Shown here: positions 33,625 through 42,020 of the stretch, one piece after another
Layout of the letters: every line of letters starts with the position of its first letter
Position numbering within the stretch: position 1 is the first letter of the stretch
NCBI GenBank assembly: GCA_017453065.1
Contig: JAFTKW010000013.1
Location: forward strand, 1 to 64,000
Direction of reading: 5' to 3'
DNA: 64,000 nucleotides
From: Lachnospiraceae bacterium
GTDB taxonomy: Bacteria; Bacillota; Clostridia; Lachnospirales; Lachnospiraceae
The notes under the pieces: model-generated
Seen by the model: only the letters and a program-made list of their open reading frames with translations
What the model was told of the DNA's origin: nothing
Database searches by the model: none
Position numbers and translations under genes: made by a program

Positions 33625-34647
33625 TTATTTCTTTGGCGTTGTGCCACGAGTAATCAGTTCACCAGAAAAGATGGTCTTCTTTGGCATTTCGTTGCCGCCG
33701 AGAACACCCATCAATGTGACAATTAGGTGTTGGCACAAGGTCTCAAGTTTATTGTCAATAGAAGTCAACTCTGGATTGCTGCAAGTAGCCAGAAGAGAGT
33801 TGTTGTAGCCAATAACAGAGAAATCTTCTGGGATGCGTAGTCCAGCGAGCTGTGCGTATTTTAATGCGGCCATAGCCAAGTTGTCATCGGATGCGATAAC
33901 AGCATTGAACTTCAAGCCTTTCTTTTGTGCCTTTAAAAGCTGATTAGCCATTGCATGAATGTCTTCATGAGAGCCGGTATAGAACTGAATCAAGTTTCCA
34001 CTTTTCAGCAGATTGTTTTCTTCCATAGCAACGCGGTAACCGGCAAGTTTGCGTTTGCCACTGTAAGAAGTAGAGTTATAGAAGTACAAAATATCTTCTA
34101 CTCCAGAGTGTATGAGCTGTAAGGTCGCTTCATACATGGAAGTAAAATCATCAGAAACAATGCTGTATACATTAGGGGCATCTAAAGCGGCATTTAACAG
34201 CATTACAGGAACCTGAGCTGCTGCATCAACTATGTATTGATTGTCCTCTTCTTTTTCATAGATGTAGTTGGAACCTATGCAGATGACGCTGTCTACCTTT
34301 TTGGTGATAAGGAGGTTCATAGCTTTTTTCTTGGATTCCAATTCATAACCAGAGCAGCAGAGGATGCTGTCATATCCGTTTTGACGAAGTAATTGTTCAA
34401 TATTGTAGATAGCCTTGGCCAAATATAGGTCAGAAGAATCTGCACATAGTAGGCCAATGGTGTTCATGGAGTTTAAGCCCAGACCTCTTGCAAAAGCATT
34501 TGGTGTGTATTCATACTGGTGGATTACATCCAGAACTTTTTTCTTAGTTTTTTCGCTGACATTGCTACTGCCGTTGAGTACACGGGAAACAGTGGCAATG
34601 GATACTCCCGCTTTTTCGGAAATATCGTAGATAGTCATGTTAGTCAT
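33625..34647 (-). CDS. LacI-family regulator, probable hexuronate repressor
   Basis: A 340-residue repressor. The N-terminal helix-turn-helix is IYDISEKAGVSIATVSRVLNG (residues 6-26), with the hinge NAFARGL that inserts into the operator minor groove, followed by a periplasmic-binding-protein-like sensor domain. It stands between uxaC and the divergent uxaB. Palindromes of LacI type (TGTAAGC...) lie on both divergent promoters, so it probably represses itself, uxaC and uxaBA and responds to a uronate intermediate. An ATG three codons in is an alternative start; AGGGAG lies 12-13 nt upstream of the first. Confidence 0.9.
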   Translation of the reverse strand: MTNMTIYDISEKAGVSIATVSRVLNGSSNVSEKTKKKVLDVIHQYEYTPNAFARGLGLNSMNTIGLLCADSSDLYLAKAIYNIEQLLRQNGYDSILCCSGYELESKKKAMNLLITKKVDSVICIGSNYIYEKEEDNQYIVDAAAQVPVMLLNAALDAPNVYSIVSDDFTSMYEATLQLIHSGVEDILYFYNSTSYSGKRKLAGYRVAMEENNLLKSGNLIQFYTGSHEDIHAMANQLLKAQKKGLKFNAVIASDDNLAMAALKYAQLAGLRIPEDFSVIGYNNSLLATCSNPELTSIDNKLETLCQHLIVTLMGVLGGNEMPKKTIFSGELITRGTTPKK

Positions 34648-34669
34648 TAATTAATACACTCCCTATTTG

Positions 34670-34702
34670 ATTGTGATGAAAATCACAATGTAAGCAGTTT
34701 CA
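34670..34702. promoter_or_regulatory. Operator region of lacI-uxaC
   Basis: ATTGTGAT-GAAA-ATCACAAT (34670-34689) is a perfect 8-bp inverted repeat in the lacI leader. Overlapping its end is TGTAAGCAGTTTCA (34689-34702), which differs in two positions from the perfect palindrome at 34881-34894. Both lie just downstream of the expected transcription start (about 34712). Confidence 0.65.
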
Positions 34703-34718
34703 TAAAAACCTTATTTGA

Positions 34719-34747
34719 ATTATAAACTGTTATGTAAATAAATTCAA
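34719..34747 (-). promoter_or_regulatory. Predicted promoter of lacI-uxaC
   Basis: On the minus strand, TTGAAT (34747-34742) and TATAAT (34724-34719) are separated by 17 nt, with a leader of about 65 nt to the lacI start. Confidence 0.75.
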
Positions 34748-34845
34748 TAAGAAAAATGCCCTATCTTTATTATTTTCCTTTTTACAATATATACAAATGG
34801 GCATAAACACTCATTTTTGCCTAAAAAAATAATCCGCGTTGCATC

Positions 34846-34874
34846 TTGACTTGAGGCATAGATAGAGTTAAAAT
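34846..34874 (+). promoter_or_regulatory. Predicted promoter of uxaB-uxaA
   Basis: TTGACT and TAAAAT separated by 17 nt. The expected start of transcription is near 34881, inside the LacI-type palindrome. The rest of the 351-nt lacI-uxaB gap is AT-rich with no gene. Confidence 0.75.
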
Positions 34875-34880
34875 TTAGAA

Positions 34881-34894
34881 TGTAAGCACTTACA
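34881..34894. promoter_or_regulatory. LacI-type operator at the uxaB start site
   Basis: TGTAAG-CA-CTTACA, a perfect 14-bp inverted repeat of the length and form bound by LacI-family proteins, placed on the predicted transcription start. Binding here would block uxaBA. Confidence 0.75.
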
Positions 34895-34998
34895 AATGAT
34901 TGATGTCGCACATTTTATAATGTACATATTATGATTTAGTAGAAATATGAGACGCATCAAACAGTAGGTCTAGAGTGAATGAGAGTAGGAGAAAAGGA

Positions 34999-36459
34999 AT
35001 GGAACGTTTAAGCAAAAGTATAAGTGGAAAAAAGGAAAGACCTATTAAGGTCGTACAGTTTGGCGAAGGTAATTTCCTTCGTGCGTTTGTGGATTACATG
35101 ATTGATATTGCCAATGAACAGGGCAAATTTGATGGAGATATCGTACTGATCAAACCTATCGAGTTTGGTTCTTTGGATATGTTTCATGAGCAGGATTGCC
35201 AGTATACCGTATCTCTTCGCGGTATTGTTGACGGAGAGGCAAAAGTACTTAACCGTGTAGTCACCAGCGTTGCAGATGCAGTGGATGCATACGGCGAATA
35301 TGAAAAATACAATGATTTGGCAAAGATTGATACCCTTCGTTTTGTAGTATCTAACACAACAGAGGCTGGCATCGTATATGATCCAACAGACAAATTTGAA
35401 TTGAATCCACCTAAGACTTTTCCAGGTAAACTGACCAAGTTCTTATATACAAGATTCGAAACATTTAATGGAGACATGAGCAAGGGACTTGTAATGCTTC
35501 CAGTAGAACTGATTGACGACAATGGAATTATGCTGAAGAAATGCGTAATGCAGTTGATCGAACTTTGGGGCCTTTCTGAGGAGTTCAAGAATTGGGTTGA
35601 CCAGGCTTGTGTATTCACATCTACATTGGTAGACCGTATTGTAACAGGTTATCCAAGAGATGAAGTGGAATCCATTTGGGAGAGCCTTGGCTACGAAGAT
35701 AGAACTTTAGTTACAGGAGAGCCATTTGCTCTTTGGGTAATTGAGAGCTCTAAAGATATCAGCGGAGAGTTCCCACTTCCAGACGCAGGACTTCCTGTAA
35801 TCTTTACAGACAATCAGAAGCCATACAAACAGAGAAAGGTTCGTATCTTAAATGGTGCACATACTTCTTTCGTTCTCGCTTCTTATTTGGCTGGCAACGA
35901 TATCGTGCTGGAGTCCATGCAGGATGAAGTTGTTAAGAATTTCATGATGAAAACTATTTTTGACGAAGTAATTCCTACACTTACACTTCCAAAGGCAGAG
36001 CTTGAGGAATTTGCAAATGCAGTAATTACTCGTTTCAACAATCCATATGTAAAACATGCACTTCTCTCTATCTCACTGAACTCTGTTTCCAAGTGGAGAG
36101 CAAGATGCATGCCTAGCTTCTTGGGCTATGTAGAGCAGACTGGCAAACTCCCAGATCATTTGACATTCTCTATTGCAGCACTGATGGCATTCTACACAGG
36201 TACTGAGATCAGAGACAAAGCACTCATCGGACACAGAGATGGACAGGAATACAACATCATGGACGATATGGCAGTGCTGGAGTTCTTTGCCGCAAACAGC
36301 TCAAAGCCAACAACAGAGTTCGTTACCGCATATCTTTCTAACGAAGATTTCCACGGACAGGACCTTACTAAGGTAGCAGGACTGGTGGATGCAGTGGCAG
36401 CTTATTTAGATGATATTAAAGCAAATGGTATGAGGGAAGCGTTATGCAAAATTTCTTAA
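34999..36459 (+). CDS. uxaB: Tagaturonate reductase (altronate oxidoreductase)
   Basis: NADH-dependent reduction of D-tagaturonate to D-altronate. The 486 residues follow the mannitol dehydrogenase superfamily: N-terminal VVQFGEGNFLRAFVDYM (about 18-34) for NAD, FVVSNTTEAGI (about 114-124), then the C-terminal catalytic part with KVRILNGAHTSFV (about 282-294; the Lys and His/Asn are active-site residues in this superfamily). The start at 34999 follows AGGAGAAAAGG; an in-frame ATG at 34975 lacks a good site. It overlaps uxaA by 16 nt. Confidence 0.95.
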   Translation: MERLSKSISGKKERPIKVVQFGEGNFLRAFVDYMIDIANEQGKFDGDIVLIKPIEFGSLDMFHEQDCQYTVSLRGIVDGEAKVLNRVVTSVADAVDAYGEYEKYNDLAKIDTLRFVVSNTTEAGIVYDPTDKFELNPPKTFPGKLTKFLYTRFETFNGDMSKGLVMLPVELIDDNGIMLKKCVMQLIELWGLSEEFKNWVDQACVFTSTLVDRIVTGYPRDEVESIWESLGYEDRTLVTGEPFALWVIESSKDISGEFPLPDAGLPVIFTDNQKPYKQRKVRILNGAHTSFVLASYLAGNDIVLESMQDEVVKNFMMKTIFDEVIPTLTLPKAELEEFANAVITRFNNPYVKHALLSISLNSVSKWRARCMPSFLGYVEQTGKLPDHLTFSIAALMAFYTGTEIRDKALIGHRDGQEYNIMDDMAVLEFFAANSSKPTTEFVTAYLSNEDFHGQDLTKVAGLVDAVAAYLDDIKANGMREALCKIS

Positions 36460-37937
36460 GAATTCACGATAATGACAATGTTGCCGTTGCCATTGAAACC
36501 CTTGAAAAAGGCGCAAAAATACTGATTTCTGACGCGAAAGGTGACATCAGTGTCACTGCACTGGAGGAGATTCCAGCAGGCCACAAAATAGCACTGGAAG
36601 ACATGCCAGAGGGAACACCTGTTATTAAATATGGTTTCCGTATTGGCTTTACAAAAGAAGCAGTAGCAAAGGGCGCTTGGATTCATACTCACAATTTAAA
36701 GACTGGCCTTGGAGATTTGCTCACATATACATATGAGCCAACCCCTGTTGAGGAGACCACTACAGAGGATGCAACCTTTATGGGATTCTTGCGTAAGGAT
36801 GGCAAGGCTGGAGTGCGCAATGAGATTTGGGTTATTCCAACAGTAGGTTGCGTGAACAATGTGGCAACAGCTATCGCAAAGCAGGCCAATGCTTTTGTAA
36901 AAGGAAGCGTGGATGAGGTCATTGCATTCCCACATCCTTACGGCTGTTCACAGATGGGAGATGACCAGGACAATACCAGAACTATTTTGGCGGATTTGGT
37001 AAATCATCCAAATGCAGGCGGCGTTTTGGTGCTTGGACTTGGCTGCGAAAATAGCAATATCGAAGAATTGAAGAAACATATCGGCGAATATGACCCAAAT
37101 AGAGTAAAATTCCTGGTGGCACAGGAAAGCGATGATGAGATTGCAGATAGCGTAGAACTGATTAAGGAATTGATCGAGTATGCGGGTGCACAGGAAAGAC
37201 AGCCTATCAGCGTAAGTAAGCTTATCATTGGTATGAAGTGTGGCGGTAGCGATGGCTTCTCTGGTATCACAGCGAATCCATTGGTAGGCCGTTTCTCTGA
37301 TATTTTGATTTCCAAGAAGGGTACCACTATTTTGACAGAAGTACCTGAAATGTTTGGCGCAGAGACGATTTTGATGAATCGTTGTCAGACAGAAGAGTTG
37401 TTCCAGCAGACGGTAGATTTGATTAACGACTTCAAGAATTATTTCAAGAGTCACAATCAGACCATTTATGAGAATCCATCCCCAGGAAATAAGAAGGGTG
37501 GTATTTCTACACTGGAAGACAAATCTTTGGGTTGTACACAGAAGTCCGGCAGTGCTTATGTAAAAGGCGTATTGGCTTACGGTGAGACAGTGAAGACCCC
37601 TGGTCTTAACTTGCTTAGTGCTCCAGGAAATGACTTGGTTGCGGCAACCGCTTTGGCGGCTGCAGGTGCGCAGATTGTACTTTTTACCACTGGCCGAGGA
37701 ACTCCTTTTGCTTCTCCAGTACCAACGGTAAAGATTTCCACCAATTCTAGACTTGCAAATAAGAAATCCAATTGGATTGACTTCAATGCAGGCGTGTTGG
37801 TAGAAGACCAAAATATGGCAGAGACTGCTGTTGCGCTCTTTGACTATGTGGTTGAGGTTGCTTCTGGCAAGAAGGTTTGCAGTGAGGAAGCAGGCTTCCA
37901 TGATATGGCAATCTTCAAACAGGGTGTTACTTTGTAA
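36444..37937 (+). CDS. uxaA: Altronate dehydratase
   Basis: Dehydrates D-altronate to 2-keto-3-deoxygluconate. The 497-residue protein joins an N-terminal SAF domain (about 1-95, with IHTHNLKTGLGD) to the galactarate/altronate dehydratase domain: GFLRKDGKAGVRNEIWVIPTVGCVN near 113-137, HPYGCSQMGDD, LGLGCENSN, and Cys in MKCGGSDGFSGITANP (about 264-279), consistent with an iron-dependent site. It starts inside the end of uxaB, so the two are coupled. A terminator-like hairpin follows. Confidence 0.96.
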   Translation: MQNFLRIHDNDNVAVAIETLEKGAKILISDAKGDISVTALEEIPAGHKIALEDMPEGTPVIKYGFRIGFTKEAVAKGAWIHTHNLKTGLGDLLTYTYEPTPVEETTTEDATFMGFLRKDGKAGVRNEIWVIPTVGCVNNVATAIAKQANAFVKGSVDEVIAFPHPYGCSQMGDDQDNTRTILADLVNHPNAGGVLVLGLGCENSNIEELKKHIGEYDPNRVKFLVAQESDDEIADSVELIKELIEYAGAQERQPISVSKLIIGMKCGGSDGFSGITANPLVGRFSDILISKKGTTILTEVPEMFGAETILMNRCQTEELFQQTVDLINDFKNYFKSHNQTIYENPSPGNKKGGISTLEDKSLGCTQKSGSAYVKGVLAYGETVKTPGLNLLSAPGNDLVAATALAAAGAQIVLFTTGRGTPFASPVPTVKISTNSRLANKKSNWIDFNAGVLVEDQNMAETAVALFDYVVEVASGKKVCSEEAGFHDMAIFKQGVTL

Positions 37938-37964
37938 TACTTCTATTTAAGGACTTTAAATAAG

Positions 37965-38003
37965 GGCAGTTACTAGTTATAATGAAGCTAGTAACTGCCT
38001 TTT
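37965..38003 (+). terminator. Intrinsic terminator or attenuator after uxaA
   Basis: GGCAGTTACTAG pairs perfectly with CTAGTAACTGCC across 11 nt, followed by TTTT. It ends only about 6 nt before the ribosome binding site of the next gene, so it may act as an attenuator for the downstream pectin genes. Confidence 0.75.
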
Positions 38004-38018
38004 GGAATGGAGATAGAT

Positions 38019-38564
38019 ATGAACAAAGAAATGTATTTGGAATTGCAAAATGTAGATTTAAACAATGAGGAAGCTTTGACCAAGGCTGCGCTGCAGATTA
38101 AGGAATTGAGTAAAGATGCAGAGGGCGTGTTTGAATTGACCTCTTTACATCAGGATGCCTGGAAGGCTGCGGCTGTAATCTATCCTGTTTATACAAAGTA
38201 TGAGACTAGTGTAAACAAAAAGGCTGGCTACCCAGATATTATGGCCCAGATGAGAGCGCTCAAAGCCAGAGCCTATGCAGAGTTTTCCTTTAAACAGGCA
38301 GTGGATTATTTGAATGTACTGATTGGTACTATTGAAGTGATTAGCCCTGAAATCTATGAAAACTACAGAGAATTGGTAGAGGATTTTAGACAGACCATGG
38401 GCAAGGCGATAGAAGATTTTGCGTTGGTTGCAGATAAGCCTTTGGCAGGACAGACAGATCAGATGGTATGTAAGGAACTTGCAACTGTGATGGAGAGAGC
38501 CTTTGCGGAAAAGGTACTATTAAAAGAGAAATATCAGGAGCTTGCAATAGCATTGCGGGGCTAG
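38019..38564 (+). CDS. Hypothetical protein in the uronate locus
   Basis: A 181-residue soluble, helical protein with no signal peptide, not recognised as a named family. The segment VYPVYTKYETSVNKKAGYPD-like (about 51-72) resembles a motif near the N-terminus of some GH88/GH105 unsaturated glucuronyl hydrolases, but the catalytic remainder of those enzymes is absent. I take this as a weak hint only. The ATG at 38019 is preferred because GGAG (38009-38012) would lie inside a start at 38007. It shares a transcript with the GH28 gene (10 nt apart). Confidence 0.6.
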   Translation: MNKEMYLELQNVDLNNEEALTKAALQIKELSKDAEGVFELTSLHQDAWKAAAVIYPVYTKYETSVNKKAGYPDIMAQMRALKARAYAEFSFKQAVDYLNVLIGTIEVISPEIYENYRELVEDFRQTMGKAIEDFALVADKPLAGQTDQMVCKELATVMERAFAEKVLLKEKYQELAIALRG

Positions 38565-38574
38565 GAGGATAGAA

Positions 38575-40131
38575 ATGAACGTTAGACATGTGATGAATAC
38601 TGCCAGAAGCGCGGTAATTGAGATTGAAGACGGCGGCAGATATTTTACCAAGAATGCCTATGAAGTGTTGGTGAACGGAAAACTTTATGCAAATACAGAC
38701 AGAACTATTACCTCTATTTTTGGTTTAAAACCTGAGACAGACTATATGGTAGAAGTGCTGAAAGATGGAGAAAAAGTGGGACGAGTTTCCTTCCGCACAG
38801 ATTATGAGTTTGTCACTCTGGATGTAACAGAGTTTGGCGCAGTAGGCGATGGAGAGCATGATGATACACACTTTATTCAGGCGGCAATTATGGCCTGCCC
38901 AAAGGATAGCAGAGTGTATTTCCCAGCAGGTAAATACAAGATTACAAGCTTGTTTTTAAAGAGTCATGTTCGCATAGAACTTTCAGAAGGAGCGCAGCTG
39001 ATTGCAGATACAGATAGAACGCGTTTCCCTAAATTTCCAGGAATGATTCAGAGCTACGACGAGCAGAGCGAATACAATCTTGGCACATGGGAAGGCAATC
39101 CACTTCCAATGTTTTCTGGCATCATCTGCGGCTTGAATGTTGAAGATGTAGTGATTTATGGGCAGGGAATCATCAACGGCAATGCTTCCAAAGAGAATTG
39201 GTGGCACAACCCTAAGGTAATGAATATTGCATTTCGTCCTAGATTGTTCTTTATCAGTGGCTGTAAGAATGTAACCTTGCAGGGAGTTAAATTCTGTAAT
39301 TCTCCTTCCTGGACTTTGCACCCATATTTTAGCAATGATTTGAGATTTATTGCGATTACCGTGGAGAATCCTAGCGACTCTCCAAATACAGATGGCTTGG
39401 ACCCAGAATCCTGCAAAAACGTAGACATTTTGGGAGTACGTTTTTCTTTAGGCGATGATTGTATCGCTGTGAAATCTGGAAAGATTTATATGGGCAAGAA
39501 ACACAAGACTCCTTCCGAGAACATTCATATCAGACAGTGTCTGATGGAGAATGGCCATGGTGCTGTTACCCTGGGAAGTGAGATGGCTGGTGGCGTGGTG
39601 AATTTGACCGTAGAAGACTGCTATTTCCGCCATACAGACAGAGGTCTTCGCATCAAGACCAGACGTGGCAGAGGTAAGGATGCAATCCTTAGTAACATCG
39701 TATTCCGCAATCTTACTTTGGATCATGTGATGACGCCACTGGTGGTGAACTCTTTCTATTTCTGCGATCCAGATGGAAAGACGGAGTATGTGCAGTCCAG
39801 AGAGGTTTATCCAGTAGATGAGCGCACTCCACAGATTAAAAAGATGATTTTTGAAAACATGGAATGTACCAACTGTCATGTGGCAGCAGCATTCTTTGAT
39901 GGACTTCCAGAAAAGAAGATTGAAGAGATCGTTCTAAAAAATATCTCTATTTCTTATGCTGAAAATCCTAAGTTTGATGTGCCCGCTATGTCAGAAGGTG
40001 TAGACAAGAGCAGTAAGAGAGGGCTGTTTGCAAGAAATGTTGCAAGACTTTATATGGAAAACGTAACTATCCAGGGACAGGATGGTCAGGCAATGGAACT
40101 TGTCGGAGTGGACGAATTAGTGGAAAAGTAG
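38575..40131 (+). CDS. Glycoside hydrolase family 28 polygalacturonase, cytoplasmic
   Basis: Hydrolyses alpha-1,4-galacturonan links, probably an exo-acting enzyme on short oligogalacturonides. Of 518 residues, about 1-85 form a fibronectin-III-like N-terminal part and the rest is the right-handed beta-helix. All four GH28 motifs are visible: NTDGLDPES (about 267-275), GDDCIAVKSG (about 292-301), GHGAVTLGSE (about 327-336) and RGLRIKTRRGRG (about 362-373). There is no signal peptide, so it should act on imported oligomers. AGGAGG overlaps the previous stop codon. Confidence 0.95.
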   Translation: MNVRHVMNTARSAVIEIEDGGRYFTKNAYEVLVNGKLYANTDRTITSIFGLKPETDYMVEVLKDGEKVGRVSFRTDYEFVTLDVTEFGAVGDGEHDDTHFIQAAIMACPKDSRVYFPAGKYKITSLFLKSHVRIELSEGAQLIADTDRTRFPKFPGMIQSYDEQSEYNLGTWEGNPLPMFSGIICGLNVEDVVIYGQGIINGNASKENWWHNPKVMNIAFRPRLFFISGCKNVTLQGVKFCNSPSWTLHPYFSNDLRFIAITVENPSDSPNTDGLDPESCKNVDILGVRFSLGDDCIAVKSGKIYMGKKHKTPSENIHIRQCLMENGHGAVTLGSEMAGGVVNLTVEDCYFRHTDRGLRIKTRRGRGKDAILSNIVFRNLTLDHVMTPLVVNSFYFCDPDGKTEYVQSREVYPVDERTPQIKKMIFENMECTNCHVAAAFFDGLPEKKIEEIVLKNISISYAENPKFDVPAMSEGVDKSSKRGLFARNVARLYMENVTIQGQDGQAMELVGVDELVEK

Positions 40132-40270
40132 GAATTGTGTGGAACAATTGCTGAAACAGTGAAAAATAACGAGTGTACCAGAATAGGAAAAGAGTCCTAT
40201 TCAAAATGAAAGATTTGGTGCAAAAGAAAACGTTAATAAGTTTAAAGATGGATGCAAAAAGGAGAACAAT

Positions 40271-41107
40271 ATGCAGCTTGGAATTAGATTACACGATACA
40301 AAGAAGCTTCCAATAGAGGAGCGCATAAAGGATGTACATGATTTGGGATTTAAATGTGGCCATATGGCACTTTCAAAGGTAATATCTGAGTTCCCAACAG
40401 ACGACGGAGCTTTGACGCCTGGCCTTGCTATGTATTTGAAGCGTATCTTTGACAAGAATGAAGTGGATATCGCAGTGCTTGGTTGCTATTTGAATCTTGC
40501 ACATCCAGATCCAGAACAACTTGCAAAGATTACCAATCGATATAAAGCACATATTCGCTTTGCATCCTGGCTTGGTTGTGGCGTGGTAGGAACAGAGACT
40601 GGAGCACCAAATGAAAAATACGCCTTTGAACCAGCATGCCATACCGAGGAAGCACTGGAGATTTTTATCAAAGGATTGGAACCAGTGGTAAGATATGCAG
40701 AGCAGATGGGAGTAGTAGTTGCCATTGAACCAGTGTGGAGACATATAGTAAATACGCCAAAACGTGCAAGAATCGTGCTAGACCGCATTGATTCTCCAAA
40801 CTTGCAGATTATTTTGGACCCAGTGAATTTGCTGGACTACTGTAACTACAAAGATCAGGTGGAAATTGTCAGAGAGGCAATTGAACTTCTTGGTGATGAT
40901 GTGGCGATGGTTCACATCAAGGACTTTATCCCAGAAGACGGTAAACTTCGTTCTGTAGGAGCGGGCCTTGGACAAATGGATTACACAGATTTGATGAAGT
41001 TCATGAAAGAGCGCAAGCCACATATCCATGCAACTTTGGAAGACACTACACCGGAAAACAATGTACAGTGTAAGAATCATATTCTTAAACTGTACGAGGA
41101 AGCGTAA
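40271..41107 (+). CDS. Sugar phosphate isomerase/epimerase-like TIM-barrel protein
   Basis: A 278-residue member of the xylose-isomerase-like TIM-barrel (AP endonuclease 2 / IolE-like) family. Visible are the metal-ligand strands VVAIEPVWRH (about 153-162), LQIILDPVNLLD (about 177-188), MVHIKDF (about 215-221) and the late HATLEDT Glu. Its place within the uronate locus suggests a sugar or sugar-acid epimerisation, but the substrate is unknown. It has GGAGA before the ATG and 139 nt of upstream space with no clear promoter. Confidence 0.8.
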   Translation: MQLGIRLHDTKKLPIEERIKDVHDLGFKCGHMALSKVISEFPTDDGALTPGLAMYLKRIFDKNEVDIAVLGCYLNLAHPDPEQLAKITNRYKAHIRFASWLGCGVVGTETGAPNEKYAFEPACHTEEALEIFIKGLEPVVRYAEQMGVVVAIEPVWRHIVNTPKRARIVLDRIDSPNLQIILDPVNLLDYCNYKDQVEIVREAIELLGDDVAMVHIKDFIPEDGKLRSVGAGLGQMDYTDLMKFMKERKPHIHATLEDTTPENNVQCKNHILKLYEEA

Positions 41108-41165
41108 AGAGGGATTCGCGTAAGAGCAACACGATAGATTTGGGACGGGAGACTTGGAGGCATAA

Positions 41166-41930
41166 ATGGAACGCGCAAATTATCATACACACACGCCAAG
41201 ATGTATGCATGCAATTGGATCAGAGAGAGAATATGTAGAAAGTGCCATTCAGGCAGGAATCAAGATTCTTGGATTTTCAGATCATAGTCCACAACCCTAC
41301 ACGGATGGCTTTGTATCAACTATCCGCATGACTATGGAGCAGACACCTGAATATATCGAAACTCTACTGCGACTTCGCGAGGAATATGCGGGAAAAATTG
41401 ATATCAAGATTGGATTTGAAGCAGAATATATTCCGAATCTATTCGAACCATTGATGAAGGAATTGGAGAAATATCCGGTGGATTATCTCATATTGGGACA
41501 GCATTTTGTTGGCGAAGAGACCCCTTCCAAATATTCAGGAAGAATACATGATGAACCAGAATGGTTAAAAGAGTATGTGGATGTGGTGATTGAAGGACTT
41601 AAGACTGGCGCTTTTGCCTATTTGGCGCATCCAGATTTAATTCACTTTGGTGGGGATAAAGAGTATTATGCAGAGCAGATGACTAGACTTTGTGAAGCTT
41701 GTAAGAAGTTAAACATTCCACTAGAAATCAATCGTTTGGGGCTTTGCGAGGGACGACATTATCCCACGGATTTATTCTGGCAGCAGGCTGCCAAGGTGGG
41801 CAATCATGTCATCATAGGCTACGATGCCCATCAACCACAGGTGCTTTCTGACGAAGCGGGCTACCAAGCTTGCAAGGATTATGCGAAACGCTTCGGGATA
41901 GAAGTGGATGAGGGATACCGGATTTATTAA
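41166..41930 (+). CDS. PHP-domain phosphatase (histidinol-phosphatase-like)
   Basis: A 254-residue PHP metal-dependent hydrolase. Ligand motifs: NYHTHTPRCMHA (about 4-15), GFSDHSPQ (about 37-44), the Glu in IGFEAEYIP (about 83), LGQHFV (about 111-116), AYLAHPDLI and the C-terminal GYDAHQP. It resembles HisK-type histidinol phosphatases, but no his genes are near, and in this place it may act on a sugar phosphate. TTGGAGG lies 9 nt upstream. It follows the TIM-barrel gene after 58 nt. Confidence 0.82.
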   Translation: MERANYHTHTPRCMHAIGSEREYVESAIQAGIKILGFSDHSPQPYTDGFVSTIRMTMEQTPEYIETLLRLREEYAGKIDIKIGFEAEYIPNLFEPLMKELEKYPVDYLILGQHFVGEETPSKYSGRIHDEPEWLKEYVDVVIEGLKTGAFAYLAHPDLIHFGGDKEYYAEQMTRLCEACKKLNIPLEINRLGLCEGRHYPTDLFWQQAAKVGNHVIIGYDAHQPQVLSDEAGYQACKDYAKRFGIEVDEGYRIY

Positions 41931-41933
41931 CGA

Positions 41934-42019
41934 GTAAATGTAAGAATAATTATCCATCGCAGACACGCTCTCGCTACGTTTTTCAAGAGTCTGCTCAAGA
42001 TAATATTTCTTCCATTTAC
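41934..42019. terminator. Long imperfect dyad between convergent genes
   Basis: GTAAATG (41934) pairs with CATTTAC (42013-42019), GAATAATTATC with GATAATATTTC, and GCAGAC (41959-41964) with GTCTGC (41989-41994). It fills the gap between the PHP and pectinesterase genes and probably terminates both, although it lacks a strong T run. Confidence 0.55.
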
Positions 42020-42020
42020 A

